A DNA stretch of 64,000 nt, taken from positions 1 to 64,000 of the forward strand of contig JAWODV010000064.1 of NCBI GenBank assembly GCA_046483075.1, written 5' to 3'. The position numbers and the translations under genes were made by a program. A model generated the notes under the pieces. The model ran no database searches. It was not told the origin of the DNA and saw nothing but the letters and a program-made list of their open reading frames with translations. Numbering within the stretch: the stretch's first letter is position 1; every line of letters starts with the position of its first letter. This stretch comes from JASMTM01 sp046483075 (GTDB taxonomy: Bacteria; Thermotogota; Thermotogae; Petrotogales; Kosmotogaceae). Below are positions 1-9,318 of the stretch, in pieces.

Positions 1-297
1 CATCTCGGCAATTTTTCCTTCATGAAGAGATATTGCACCCATTACCTGTACATCAAAAGGCCTCATATTAACGGTTCTTCTCGCACTTTCTCTTACCAAT
101 GCAAACGCTTCAGGTAAAATATCGTCAAGTTTCCCTCCATTATTTATTCTCTTTTTGAATTCTTTTGTTTTTTCCTTAAAATCCTTTTCAGTTAACTGTT
201 TTACTTCGTCTTCTAGTTCATTCACTTTCTTAAGTGTGGATTTGTATTTTTTCAGGATTCTTTTGTTTTTGTCAAAAAATTTGCTAAATATACCCAT
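1..297 (-). CDS. secA: SecA preprotein translocase ATPase, N-terminal fragment (cut by window edge)
   Basis: The first 99 codons of a protein that starts MGIFSKFF at the ATG whose first base is 297. The segment ending MRPFDVQ then LHEGKIAEM is the signature just before the SecA Walker A loop, so the gene continues past position 1. SecA is the cytoplasmic motor that pushes unfolded preproteins through SecYEG using ATP. It is the last visible gene of the minus-strand run and lies 18 bases after a secreted hypothetical protein. Only the N-terminal part is here; no nucleotide-binding residue can be checked. Confidence 0.93.
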   Translation of the reverse strand, partial: MGIFSKFFDKNKRILKKYKSTLKKVNELEDEVKQLTEKDFKEKTKEFKKRINNGGKLDDILPEAFALVRESARRTVNMRPFDVQVMGAISLHEGKIAEM

Positions 298-315
298 TAA
301 ACTGGCACCTCTTGA

Positions 316-1782
316 TTAATAAAAGCTAATTGTATGAATTACCTGTCCTTTATCATTAACAGTTTCTTGATACAATAATGCAGTATCAGATTCCAGCCCT
401 GCAACTGTTTTATAAATCTTACTGATATCAATGAAGATTTCTACAATGCTTTCATCATTAAGCTTATTTCTAAGACGATTATAAGAATCCAGCTCGTTCA
501 AATCAACGCCATTTTTTAGATGTTCAAGACCCTCTTCAGGTCTGATAGTCGTGATTAAGGCACGTGTATTATTAAACATAAAATAGAACGTATCTGTCAT
601 CATTTCTATTTCAAAAATTTTGTATTCTTTGAGTTGGTATTCCTTCGCATCCTTTTCTCTTAATGATTGTTTTTCTTCAATATAATCATCAGGTTTTCCT
701 GTAAATTTCATCATTAAAATAGGTGTTTCAATATCTGAAATGATGTTGCCACATAATGTAACTTTTCCTTCACTCTTGCTTGATATCTGAACTATAAGGT
801 CAGACAATTTCTGATAGGGCTTGAGATCCATTTCAAACCAGTAACTCAATTCATTACGAAGTGTCCCAACACTTTCACTTGGGAAAACAGCAACATAATC
901 TCCAAATACTTTTTCTTCGATACCATTGTCCCCATTTATATTCCATGAATCAAATCTGCTCTGTTCTTCTTCTGATAGATAGGTGATGTTTTGGGATATT
1001 GTTGAAACAAAACGATCACCTTCTATTCCTGCAACTAAAAACGTTTCATCAACAGTATAAGGCCATTCCGCACCTAGTTCTATTTTGAAACAATCTGCAT
1101 CAAAATAACCTGTTATCCAATTATTTTTACTTAAATCTGCCATTTTATTAGCGATCTCTTTCTTTTCGACTATCCCTTTATTCGTTCCTTTGTAAGTATC
1201 AAGAGCTTTATTAACTATTCTTTTCGAAGTTCCAACGATAATGTACTCTTTACCTGCAAAAAAATACAAAACACCATTATTACTTCTCATTTCGTTTACT
1301 GTTGACCCAGTTTGCACAAAGGGTTCCATCCCTAATATTGATGAAAATACCTTCAAAAGGAGTTCAGGTTCTTTTGATTTCCAAACAAGAAAAATATTTG
1401 AACTACTTGACTTTAAACTCTCAAGTAAATAAACAGGATCAAAACTAATAAGATCATTGACTCCCAGAACAAACTTTTCTCCGGCTATTAAAAAATCATT
1501 CTTCAATGCATCATTTACAAATTCTTCAGATTCTTGCCCTGTACTATCCCTTACCAGAGCTTCAAAGGAATTTTTTAACATACTTTCAAGGTCAACTTCG
1601 CGCGTTGCAAGGTATGCATTGAACAAATTAGTTTTTTCCTTTAAGGCTTTCAGATACTCATAGGTACTTCTTAAAACAAGAAAATAACCAGAATTTTCGG
1701 GAACAAAATCAAATATCTCCTGTCCATTAAGCAATGAAATTGTTAAAATCAAGAATAAAATTAAAAAAGCTTTTTTTATCAT
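316..1782 (-). CDS. Secreted or lipid-anchored hypothetical protein, 488 aa
   Basis: I do not recognise a named family. The protein starts with a classical signal peptide (two Lys, then a hydrophobic stretch to about residue 18, followed by LLNGQE, with no lipobox cysteine), so it is predicted to be exported. The remainder is a soluble, mixed alpha/beta sequence with no cysteine-rich or catalytic motif that I can see. The opening after the signal, FDFVPENSGYFLVLRS, loosely resembles proteins annotated DUF3352, but this is only an impression. It sits between truA (37-base gap) and secA (18-base gap), both on the same strand, so it is probably co-transcribed with them. Confidence 0.8.
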   Translation of the reverse strand: MIKKAFLILFLILTISLLNGQEIFDFVPENSGYFLVLRSTYEYLKALKEKTNLFNAYLATREVDLESMLKNSFEALVRDSTGQESEEFVNDALKNDFLIAGEKFVLGVNDLISFDPVYLLESLKSSSSNIFLVWKSKEPELLLKVFSSILGMEPFVQTGSTVNEMRSNNGVLYFFAGKEYIIVGTSKRIVNKALDTYKGTNKGIVEKKEIANKMADLSKNNWITGYFDADCFKIELGAEWPYTVDETFLVAGIEGDRFVSTISQNITYLSEEEQSRFDSWNINGDNGIEEKVFGDYVAVFPSESVGTLRNELSYWFEMDLKPYQKLSDLIVQISSKSEGKVTLCGNIISDIETPILMMKFTGKPDDYIEEKQSLREKDAKEYQLKEYKIFEIEMMTDTFYFMFNNTRALITTIRPEEGLEHLKNGVDLNELDSYNRLRNKLNDESIVEIFIDISKIYKTVAGLESDTALLYQETVNDKGQVIHTISFY

Positions 1783-1819
1783 TATTTCTTATCCTTTATA
1801 TTAATATCTGTAATTTTAA

Positions 1820-2572
1820 TCAACTCTCAAATTCATCAAAGATAACCTTATGAAAGTACAAACCCTGAGGGGGAGCAGAGTAAGGTAGTTTGCTTCGATC
1901 TCTACTATCAATAAGTTTTTTTACATCCTCCGGCTCAATACCTCCAACACCGATTTGAGTAAGGGTACCTACAATATTTCTTACCATTCTACGCAGAAAC
2001 GAAATACCTTCCACTCTAACCAAAAAAATGTCATGCTTTAATTCAATAATTCTTACGTCCTTTATCGTTCTTATTGGATCCCTTTCGTCCCTACCTGTTC
2101 GAAAAACAGTGAAATCTTTTTCTCCTATCAAGTATTTGGTTGTGTTACGCATGCTTTTAATATCCATTTTATATGGAAACCACCAAAAATACTTTCGCCT
2201 GAATATATTTGGTTCAACACAATTATCAATCAAATAATTATATATTCTCTTTTTAGCCGAAAATCTCGGACTGAAGTTGTTTCTAACTACGTACACCTTT
2301 CTGACGTAAATATCACCGGGAAGGTTCGCATTTAAAGCATCTTTCATTGTTTCTGGTTCAAGTCTATCCAGATAACTATCAAAAGAAACTACCTGCCCCA
2401 ATGCATGTACGCCTGTGTCGGTCCTTCCTGCTCCTTCACATTGAACAGATTGCTTATGAATAATTTCTAATGCTTTTTCAATGTCGCCTTGAACCGTTCT
2501 TTGGTCAGGCTGAACCTGAAAACCATGAAAATCAGAACCATCGTATGCAACAATTGCAGCAAATTTCTTCAT
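1820..2572 (-). CDS. truA: tRNA pseudouridine(38-40) synthase TruA
   Basis: Modifies U38-U40 in the anticodon stem of tRNAs. Length 250 aa is typical. The catalytic aspartate lies in GAGRTDTGVHALGQV at D52, and the N-terminal YDGSDFHGFQ and the C-terminal SFLRRMVRNIVGTL blocks are the other TruA hallmarks. It follows a hypothetical gene by 8 bases and precedes the exported hypothetical protein, all in the same direction. The Shine-Dalgarno before the ATG at 2572 is weak, so translation may be coupled to the upstream gene. Confidence 0.96.
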   Translation of the reverse strand: MKKFAAIVAYDGSDFHGFQVQPDQRTVQGDIEKALEIIHKQSVQCEGAGRTDTGVHALGQVVSFDSYLDRLEPETMKDALNANLPGDIYVRKVYVVRNNFSPRFSAKKRIYNYLIDNCVEPNIFRRKYFWWFPYKMDIKSMRNTTKYLIGEKDFTVFRTGRDERDPIRTIKDVRIIELKHDIFLVRVEGISFLRRMVRNIVGTLTQIGVGGIEPEDVKKLIDSRDRSKLPYSAPPQGLYFHKVIFDEFES

Positions 2573-2580
2573 AGACTAAC

Positions 2581-3186
2581 TCAGTTCTCTTTCTGGTTGG
2601 CGCTAAGCATTTCAGTATAAAGATATACAATGGAACCACTATCCCATCTAAGCTTTTCAAGATCTCCTTTATATACACCCCAGAAAATTTTCGTTATGAA
2701 GATTTCAGTATACTTAAGAACAAAGTGTTCCAATTTCTCTTTATTTATAGAAGGTATACCTTCCAATGTCTCACTTAACCAGTTTTCAAGAGCGCTATTT
2801 TCTGCATTAAGTTCACCGATTTCATATGATTCAAGGAACTTAACAATATCTTCGGTTATTTGTCGTAATGACAAAGAACCGACAAGTTCTTTTATCATAT
2901 CACCATCATAGTAAGCTTCTATAAGCTCTGGTATCTCCAGCTCATATTTAAAATAAAGTAGATTATGATTGCTATGTTTACGTTGAAATATTATTTTTCT
3001 TCTCATAGATGATTCAAGCGCATAAGCACTCAGACAATTCCAATACTTGGTTTCTAGCATTTCTCCAGCACGGATAGATGACCAGGCAGAAAGATAACCA
3101 CTCTTTACTCTGTGATTAAAGTGAATTTTTTTTGGAGTCATATAGTTTTTTTCGTTATACAAGATATGAACATAATTATTTTTCAT
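2581..3186 (-). CDS. Hypothetical protein, about 201 aa
   Basis: No family recognised. It is a soluble-looking, helix-rich protein without signal peptide or membrane segment; it has several aromatic residues in the first half (YLSAWSSIRAGEML, KYWNCLSAYAL) and an acidic second half. The upstream phosphohexomutase gene ends in a TGA that overlaps this ATG (TGATG), a usual sign of translational coupling. A TTG one codon earlier (base 3189) also has an acceptable distance to the AGGAG motif, so the start is uncertain by one codon. Its place between pgcA-like and truA genes does not suggest a function. Confidence 0.72.
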   Translation of the reverse strand: MKNNYVHILYNEKNYMTPKKIHFNHRVKSGYLSAWSSIRAGEMLETKYWNCLSAYALESSMRRKIIFQRKHSNHNLLYFKYELEIPELIEAYYDGDMIKELVGSLSLRQITEDIVKFLESYEIGELNAENSALENWLSETLEGIPSINKEKLEHFVLKYTEIFITKIFWGVYKGDLEKLRWDSGSIVYLYTEMLSANQKEN

Positions 3187-4832
3187 CAATTTACCTGCTC
3201 CTTTACCATTTTTTCAAGTGTATCAAGTTTTATCTGTTTTTCTTCTTCAGATATTGCCTTAACCATCAAGTAGAATTTTATCTTGGGTTCGGTTCCTGAA
3301 GGTCTTACAATCAATTTAATATCGTTCTCATATTTAAGTTCTATAACATTTGATTTTGGTAACCCTTCAACACCTTCCAGGTAGTCAGTTTTCTCTATTA
3401 GTTTATTTTTTCCTACAATTTTTACCTGATCTTCACGAAAGTTCTTCATTATTCTCTGAATCTTTTTACTACCTTCATAGCCTTCAAAGTTAAAACTAAG
3501 AAGCTTGTTTCCATAATAACCATATTTTCTATAAATCTTATCCAGTTTTTTTAGAACGTTTTCACCTTGAGTCTTAATCTGCGATACCATTGTTACTACC
3601 AGAGCAGAAGCAACCACTGCATCTTTATCTCTTACATGTGTACCATATAAGTAACCAAAGCTTTCTTCAAAACCAAATAAAAATTTACCTTTTCCGGCCT
3701 GTTCATTTTTTTCAATTAATTCACCAATGAATTTGAAACCTGTTAAAGTTTCCTTCAATTCAATATTATTGTTCCGGGCCATTTCCTTTGCCAGGTCAGT
3801 TGTTACGATTGTTTTCACAATATAATAATCCTTATCGCTTTTACCCTTTTCTATTAAATAATTAAAAAGGAGTACACCAATTTCATTTCCTGACAACCTT
3901 ACATATTCTCCATCTACAAGACACATGATCCCCATGCGGTCACAATCTGGATCTGTTGTGATAATTATATCTGGCTTCGTTTCTTCAGCATTTTTTAGTG
4001 ACAGGGCAAAAGACTTTTTGTCTTCAGGATTAGGATACTCCAGAGTAGGAAAATCACCATCAGGCGTTATTTGCTCTTTAACTACTGAAATTTTGTGTCC
4101 AAGCTTCCTAAGTACATCAGTAACATATGGATGTCCGGTTCCATGTAAAGGGGAGTACAAAACCTTTACTGGTTTTGAATTGGGATGAAGATCGTTCATT
4201 AAATCAATTATGATTTTCTCAAATCTTTCTTCAGTTTCTTCAGGAATAGTATTTATCATGTCATTTTTTTTCTCATTTCTATCAAAATAGTCAACTTTTT
4301 TTATTTCGGACATTATCTCATTGGCAACTTTTGGAACAGCCTGAGTCCCATCAGAAGTATAAACCTTGTAACCATTGTATCCGCTAGGATTATGACTTGC
4401 CGTAATAACTATGCCTCCAGAGCAATTTAGATCTCTTACTGCAAAACTTAACAGGGGCGTTGGAGCGGGTTTAGAAAAAACATAACTCTTTACTCCCTTA
4501 CTGGATAGTACTTCTGAAGATATTTTTGCAAATTCTTTTGAATTATTCCTTGTGTCAAAAGCTATTGCAACACTTAAATCACGGTCTTTATTGTTTTTCT
4601 TCAGCCAATTCGCAAAACCCGTTGTTGCTTTGGACACCAAGTAGTTATTCATTCTATTTGTTCCAGCACCCATTAATCCTCTCAGACCACCTGTTCCAAA
4701 TTCGAGATCTTTATAAAAACTATCCATTATTTCATCTTCATCCATCGTCTTTAGAACTTTCAACAGATCCACTTCGACATTTTTCATCCATCTGTTGTAC
4801 TCTTCCTTTATCTGGCTCCTGTTTCTGTTCAA
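3186..4832 (-). CDS. Phosphoglucomutase/phosphomannomutase, PgcA-like
   Basis: Alpha-D-phosphohexomutase that interconverts hexose 1- and 6-phosphates. All four family signatures are present: the phosphoserine loop TASHNPSGYNGYK, the metal loop TDPDCDRMG, the sugar-binding GFEESFGY and the phosphate-binding VRPSGTEPKIKF near the C-terminus. An ATG lies at 4841, but it directly abuts the AGGAGG ribosome-binding site; the TTG at 4832 is 9 bases from it and is the better start (548 aa). Phosphopentomutases share this fold, so substrate choice is inferred from length and from the neighbouring galT and glgA, which also need glucose 1-phosphate. Confidence 0.93.
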   Translation of the reverse strand: MNRNRSQIKEEYNRWMKNVEVDLLKVLKTMDEDEIMDSFYKDLEFGTGGLRGLMGAGTNRMNNYLVSKATTGFANWLKKNNKDRDLSVAIAFDTRNNSKEFAKISSEVLSSKGVKSYVFSKPAPTPLLSFAVRDLNCSGGIVITASHNPSGYNGYKVYTSDGTQAVPKVANEIMSEIKKVDYFDRNEKKNDMINTIPEETEERFEKIIIDLMNDLHPNSKPVKVLYSPLHGTGHPYVTDVLRKLGHKISVVKEQITPDGDFPTLEYPNPEDKKSFALSLKNAEETKPDIIITTDPDCDRMGIMCLVDGEYVRLSGNEIGVLLFNYLIEKGKSDKDYYIVKTIVTTDLAKEMARNNNIELKETLTGFKFIGELIEKNEQAGKGKFLFGFEESFGYLYGTHVRDKDAVVASALVVTMVSQIKTQGENVLKKLDKIYRKYGYYGNKLLSFNFEGYEGSKKIQRIMKNFREDQVKIVGKNKLIEKTDYLEGVEGLPKSNVIELKYENDIKLIVRPSGTEPKIKFYLMVKAISEEEKQIKLDTLEKMVKEQVN

Positions 4833-4834
4833 AT

Positions 4835-5173
4835 TCACCATCCTCCTACTCCTTCAATATGGTTTATCCTCCCATCTGATAGAACTTCAACTACATCGAT
4901 TCTGCATGATTCATAATTCGGATTGTTCATGCTTATATATCTATTAGCTGCCATCTCAATTTTCTTTAATTTTTTTCTGTTTATTCGCAAACGGGGTGGG
5001 AAATCAGGATTTCCTCCCTTAACCTCTACAAACACAAGGGCCTTCCTAAACTTCGATATGATATCTATTTCAGCAAAACCATAATTTAAATTTCTTTCAA
5101 GAATATTAAATCCTTTTGCTGCCAGGTAACGACAGGCTATTTCTTCATATTCCTTTCCTGCAATTCTAGACAT
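4835..5173 (-). CDS. YraN family protein (UPF0102), endonuclease-like fold
   Basis: A 112-aa protein with the nuclease-like core of the UPF0102 family: a short N-terminal helix (GKEYEEIACRYLAAKGF), then AEIDIIS and VFVEVKGG, corresponding to the usual E-D-EVK pattern of restriction-endonuclease-like folds. The biochemical role of the family is not established in my knowledge. The ATG at 5173 follows the gatC stop by one base, and the stop is two bases upstream of the phosphohexomutase TTG, so it is embedded in the operon. Confidence 0.88.
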   Translation of the reverse strand: MSRIAGKEYEEIACRYLAAKGFNILERNLNYGFAEIDIISKFRKALVFVEVKGGNPDFPPRLRINRKKLKKIEMAANRYISMNNPNYESCRIDVVEVLSDGRINHIEGVGGW

Positions 5174-5174
5174 A

Positions 5175-5474
5175 TCAATAAATCTTCGGTACCTTGAGAT
5201 AGCGACCCTCTGAATCAGGAAAAAGTTCAGTTAATTGCCCTTTGTCTTCAAAATCCTCTGGTACATCTTTTCTCAATTTCAGATTACTTTCATTTGGTGT
5301 TATCTGTTGCTCAATATTTTCTAAATCAACCTCTTTAAGCTGTTCAATATATGCAAGTATTTTACTGATATCCTTTTTCAAGAATTCTTTTTCATCCTTT
5401 TCAAGATTCAATTGAGATAATTCTTGAAGATGCTTAAGTAATTTTTCATCAACATTTATGCCTTTCTTATTCAT
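5175..5474 (-). CDS. gatC: Glutamyl/aspartyl-tRNA amidotransferase subunit C (GatC)
   Basis: A 99-aa protein with the GatC layout: N-terminal helices (LLKHLQELSQLNL, then a helix ending ILAYIEQLKEVDL), the LRKDVPEDF linker and a C-terminal VPKIY tail. GatC scaffolds GatA and GatB, which convert Glu-tRNA(Gln) or Asp-tRNA(Asn) to the amide. Neither gatA nor gatB is in this window. A GTG at 5483 is in frame, but it forms part of the GAGGTGA ribosome-binding site; the ATG at 5474 sits 5 bases downstream of that site and is the start. galT ends just upstream. Confidence 0.88.
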   Translation of the reverse strand: MNKKGINVDEKLLKHLQELSQLNLEKDEKEFLKKDISKILAYIEQLKEVDLENIEQQITPNESNLKLRKDVPEDFEDKGQLTELFPDSEGRYLKVPKIY

Positions 5475-5485
5475 ATTCTTCACCT

Positions 5486-6487
5486 CTATTCCAGCTCTAC
5501 TTCTTTAAGATAATTGGCTGCATGCTCGGGTGGAACAGGATTTATATAAAAACCTGAACCCCATTCAAAACCTGCTACATGAGTTAATCGAGGTACAATT
5601 TCCAGATGCCAGTGATAATAATCCTTTCCTTCCAATCTTTCCATGCCTGTGTGTAACATGAAGTTATATGGAGGGTTATCCAGTGCACTATATATTCTAA
5701 ATAAAACATTTTTCAATATATGTGCAAAGTTTTCTACTCCACTAGACTCTATTTTCCCAAAACTAAATTGATGTTTTTTAGGAAGAATCCAAGTCTCAAA
5801 GGGAAATCGTGAAGCAAAAGGCTCAAATGCAATAAAATCAGAATTTTCTTCTATGACACGATTTCCTTCAAGTATTTCCTGATTAACCGTATCACAAAAA
5901 ACGCATCTATCTTTGAATTTGTAATAATCTCTGCTCCCGTCAATTTCCTCCATTACACGTTTTGGAACTATTGGAGTTGCTATAAGCTGGCTATGAGAAT
6001 GCATTAATGATGCCCCTGCCTCTTTACCATGATTTTTAAATATGAGCACATAACTTATCTTTTCATCCTTTTCCAGGCTTGTAAATCGTTCTTTATAGGC
6101 CCATATTATCTCTTGAATTTGCTTTAAGGGCATTAGTGCCATATTAGTATCATGCTCGGGTGTTTCTACAATAACTTCATGTGTCCCAAATCCTCTAATA
6201 ACATCATACATACCATGTCCAAACTTTTCTGGAGTTTCCTCGGGATCCAGTGCAGGGAATTTATTGGGAACTACCCTGATCCACCAGCCTGGTTCATCCT
6301 TATTTGTATTCGCCGGTCTAAAAGCCATTATTTCAGGTGGTGTTGTGTGTTCGTTGCCTGTATCAAAGGGACAGAAGCTGTTGGTTTTTTCTTCAGATGC
6401 GGTAGCAAAGTCCTTTGGCCTTTTTGAACGTTCAGTTGCTATAATCACCCATCGTTTTAATATTTGGTCTTTGCGTAGTTCAGGCAT
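5486..6487 (-). CDS. galT: Galactose-1-phosphate uridylyltransferase
   Basis: Leloir-pathway enzyme exchanging UMP between UDP-glucose and galactose 1-phosphate through a covalent uridylyl-histidine. The HIT-like active site reads HSHSQLIATPIVP, and a second histidine block, HWHLEIVPRLT, occurs near the C-terminus. Cysteines in NSFCPFD and DRCVFCD could hold a structural metal, as in some GalTs. Length of 333 aa fits the family. The ATG at 6487 is preceded by GGAGG at 10 bases and overlaps the end of glgA by 8 bases, so the two are co-translated. No galK or galE is visible here. Confidence 0.95.
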   Translation of the reverse strand: MPELRKDQILKRWVIIATERSKRPKDFATASEEKTNSFCPFDTGNEHTTPPEIMAFRPANTNKDEPGWWIRVVPNKFPALDPEETPEKFGHGMYDVIRGFGTHEVIVETPEHDTNMALMPLKQIQEIIWAYKERFTSLEKDEKISYVLIFKNHGKEAGASLMHSHSQLIATPIVPKRVMEEIDGSRDYYKFKDRCVFCDTVNQEILEGNRVIEENSDFIAFEPFASRFPFETWILPKKHQFSFGKIESSGVENFAHILKNVLFRIYSALDNPPYNFMLHTGMERLEGKDYYHWHLEIVPRLTHVAGFEWGSGFYINPVPPEHAANYLKEVELE

Positions 6488-7907
6488 TATCTATATTCCT
6501 CCTAAATTTTATAATTTCTCTATATAGCTCCTTATACTCCCTTGCAGACCTTTCCCAAGAAAAATCAGTTTCCATTGCATTATCGATGACTTCTCTCCAT
6601 AATTTGTTATCTCTGTAACAATCCAGGGCTTTGTTTATAGTTTTTAACAGATCATTCGTTTTATAGTTATGAAAACCAAATCCATTTCCCGTTCCTTTAA
6701 CTGGATCAAATTCTTTTACACTATCCTTCAACCCACCAGTATAACGTACTATGGGAACAGTACCATATCTCATAGCAAACATCTGACCAAGACCGCAGGG
6801 CTCATACTTTGAAGGCATAAGAAACATATCTGCCCCAGCATAAATAAGCTGTGCAAGATCTATATCAAACATAATCTTTGCAGATATTTTTTCAGGTGCC
6901 TTTTCAGATAACCTCTTTAAAAGTTCTTCGTATTTCTTATCACCAGTACCCAAAACTACCAGTTGAGCATCCAGTTTTACTAATTCTTTAGAGATACCGG
7001 ATAAAAGATCTAGTCCTTTTTGATCATATAATCTTGTAATCATACCTATCAAAGGCATTTTGTTTTTTGGTAATTCTAAGGATTTCAGCAATTTATTTTT
7101 GCATTTACTTTTTCCAGAAATATCTGAACTGTCAAAATTGTAAGGAATTCTCACATCTGTTTTTGGATCGTATTCATCATAATCTATGCCATTCATAATA
7201 CCGACCAATCTATCTGAAACTTCTCTTAATGTTTCGTGTAATCCCATTCCAAATTCTTCAGTTTGAATCTCTCTGGCGTACTGTGAACTGACAGTACTAA
7301 CATAATCAACAGTTAATATTCCTGTTTTAAGTAAATTGAAGTTACCTTCATTCTGACTTATCTTTTTATCCCATAGATTTTTTGAAAGACCGGAAAGCGA
7401 AAAATATTTCTTTGAGAAGCTTCCCTGATATCCAAGATTGTGGATGGTAAGAAGTGTTTTTATATTCTTATCGATTTCTTTAAGATAAGCTGGAATAACT
7501 GCAGTTTGCCAATCGTTAGCGTGAGCAATATCAACACCTCTTTCTGAAATAAATGTAGAAGCAACATCACAAAATGCAAGTGCCTGTTTCGCCAAATCAG
7601 ATCCTCCATATACATCTTCTGAATCAATTAATCTTTCGTTTCGAAATAGAAAAACAGGAATGTCTGTTTCCGGTAAATTTGTTCTATAAATTTTAAAGAG
7701 AAAAGCCTCTTTTATAAATCTTGTCTGAATTTCTTTTATATAAACAGAATGTCCAATTTTGTTCTCAACAATACTGTGAAATGGCATAACTATTTCAACA
7801 TTAACACCATTTTTAGCCAAGTATTTTGGTAAAGCTCCTACAACATCAGCCAGTCCACCAACCTTTGCAAGTGGGAAAACTTCATATGATGCTAGAATAA
7901 TCTTCAT
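6480..7907 (-). CDS. glgA: Glycogen synthase (GT5 family)
   Basis: Transfers glucose from ADP- or UDP-glucose to the non-reducing end of an alpha-1,4-glucan. The N-terminus MKIILASYEVFPLAKVGGLADVV carries the nucleotide-sugar loop (KVGGL, a variant of the usual KTGGL), and the C-terminal domain has the GT-B block PSKYEPCGLGQMFAMRYGTVPIVRYTGGL. The start is the ATG at 7907: the sequence AGGAGGTGAT lies just upstream at optimal spacing, so an in-frame ATG at 7934 is rejected. Length is 475 aa. Together with the phosphohexomutase, galT and the phosphorylase at 26.5-29 kb it points to a glycogen cycle. Confidence 0.95.
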   Translation of the reverse strand: MKIILASYEVFPLAKVGGLADVVGALPKYLAKNGVNVEIVMPFHSIVENKIGHSVYIKEIQTRFIKEAFLFKIYRTNLPETDIPVFLFRNERLIDSEDVYGGSDLAKQALAFCDVASTFISERGVDIAHANDWQTAVIPAYLKEIDKNIKTLLTIHNLGYQGSFSKKYFSLSGLSKNLWDKKISQNEGNFNLLKTGILTVDYVSTVSSQYAREIQTEEFGMGLHETLREVSDRLVGIMNGIDYDEYDPKTDVRIPYNFDSSDISGKSKCKNKLLKSLELPKNKMPLIGMITRLYDQKGLDLLSGISKELVKLDAQLVVLGTGDKKYEELLKRLSEKAPEKISAKIMFDIDLAQLIYAGADMFLMPSKYEPCGLGQMFAMRYGTVPIVRYTGGLKDSVKEFDPVKGTGNGFGFHNYKTNDLLKTINKALDCYRDNKLWREVIDNAMETDFSWERSAREYKELYREIIKFRRNIDNA

Positions 7908-7911
7908 TAAA

Positions 7912-8529
7912 TCACCTCCTGGAAATCGGCTCATCGTGTGGAAATACGATCAAATCTGCCTTTTTTGCGTAATGTAATACAATTTCAGATGCTTGATCTG
8001 TATGCATTCCCTTTTTCATTTCATAATAGTTTATCTGTCTTGGACATATATCACCACACAAGAATACATTCCCTTTATTCTCTGTGTTTATGAAAAAAGA
8101 AACATGGTCACGTGAATGAAAAGGGGTTTCTATTACTCGAATCGTTTTCCATAACAACTTATTTTCAAAAACTTCAATCTTTTTCCAGCTGTTTAATATG
8201 TTTGTATATAATTGACCTACAATGGGACCAAATCTCTTGTAATTTCTTGTTGAATATGATTCATGAAGATGAACAGTCGCATTTTTAAAGAAAATTGAAT
8301 TGAAAGCGTGATCCATATGGAAATGTGTTAAAAGTATATCAGTTACTTGCCCGGGTTCTATTTCCTTTTCTACCAAAGCCTGTTCTAAAAAAGGAATAGA
8401 TGGTAGGTTACCAGGATCGATCAAAATAGTTCTTGACTCATCTTTAAGCATAGTGACAGTACTGGAAGGCGCGTCAACTGATCCTGGAATAAAGATGGTA
8501 CTACCGGGAAGCAAGACATCAAATCTCAA
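7912..8529 (-). CDS. Metallo-beta-lactamase fold hydrolase, MBLAC1-like
   Basis: A 205-aa protein with the metal-binding motif THFHMDHAF, an upstream DPGN (metal-loop region of the fold), a later HSRDHVSFF block and CGDI as the second-metal aspartate. The order of motifs and the short length resemble MBLAC1-type and glyoxalase-II-like hydrolases rather than beta-lactamases or RNases; the substrate cannot be told. The start is a TTG at 8529, 8 bases after a GGAG. Its stop codon lies inside the ribosome-binding site of glgA, and uppP ends immediately upstream. Confidence 0.88.
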   Translation of the reverse strand: MRFDVLLPGSTIFIPGSVDAPSSTVTMLKDESRTILIDPGNLPSIPFLEQALVEKEIEPGQVTDILLTHFHMDHAFNSIFFKNATVHLHESYSTRNYKRFGPIVGQLYTNILNSWKKIEVFENKLLWKTIRVIETPFHSRDHVSFFINTENKGNVFLCGDICPRQINYYEMKKGMHTDQASEIVLHYAKKADLIVFPHDEPISRR

Positions 8530-9318
8530 CTAAACCACTCCAAAGTACACAATACTTGCTACACCAAATATTATACAGTAAATTCCAAAAAGCTTTAATT
8601 TGCCTTTTATAACCAATTTTTTTAACAACCACAATCCTAATAAACCCGCTAAAAAAGAAGCTATAAATCCGTAAAAAAGAAAAACATTATCTATTGTTAC
8701 TCTGCTTAACTGGGTTAATCCAGCACCCAGAGTTATAGGTAAGCTCAGAAGAAATGAGAACCTTATTGCATCTTCTCTATTTAATCCTATCAACAAGGCG
8801 GCAAATAGAGTGGCACCGCTTCTTGAAATCCCGGGTAGTATTGAAAATGCTTGAAAAAAACCTATAATTATGGCCCCTTTAAATGCCATATTTGTCATTA
8901 GTTGATTACCCTTTAATTTATCGCTTGCAAAAAGGATAAATGCAGTAATGAACAGCATTAATGAAGGAAACAAATAACTTGAAAAGGCACTATCAATTTG
9001 ATTTTCAAAGAGCAAGGCTACCACTACTGCAGGAACAGTGGCAAGGAAAAGCAACCAGAATAATTTCAGAGAATTTTTCCTTTCTTTTTCTATAAAAAAA
9101 CCTTTAAAAATTTTCAACAAATCTTTATAGGTAAAAAATAGAACAGCAAAAAATGTTCCCAAATGGAGAAAAGCAAAAAGTGCCTTAAGATTTTGGGCAT
9201 CCAGCTCAAGTCCAAAAAAACTTGAAAAAATTGTTAAGTGTCCTGATGAAGATACCGGAAGGAATTCTGTTAGTCCCTGGATAATTCCGAGAAAGGGAAT
9301 TAATAGAATATCAGACAC
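8530..9318 (-). CDS. uppP: Undecaprenyl-diphosphatase UppP (BacA)
   Basis: Integral membrane phosphatase that recycles undecaprenyl pyrophosphate for peptidoglycan synthesis; overexpression gives bacitracin resistance in other bacteria. Both catalytic loops are present: QGLTEFLPVSSSGHL near the N-terminus and LPGISRSGATLFAALLIGL past the middle. There are about eight hydrophobic segments. An in-frame ATG lies at 9360, but the GTG at 9318 follows GAGGAGG at good spacing and gives the normal N-terminus (262 aa). It overlaps the end of the CBS-ACT gene by 8 bases. Confidence 0.96.
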   Translation of the reverse strand: MSDILLIPFLGIIQGLTEFLPVSSSGHLTIFSSFFGLELDAQNLKALFAFLHLGTFFAVLFFTYKDLLKIFKGFFIEKERKNSLKLFWLLFLATVPAVVVALLFENQIDSAFSSYLFPSLMLFITAFILFASDKLKGNQLMTNMAFKGAIIIGFFQAFSILPGISRSGATLFAALLIGLNREDAIRFSFLLSLPITLGAGLTQLSRVTIDNVFLFYGFIASFLAGLLGLWLLKKLVIKGKLKLFGIYCIIFGVASIVYFGVV

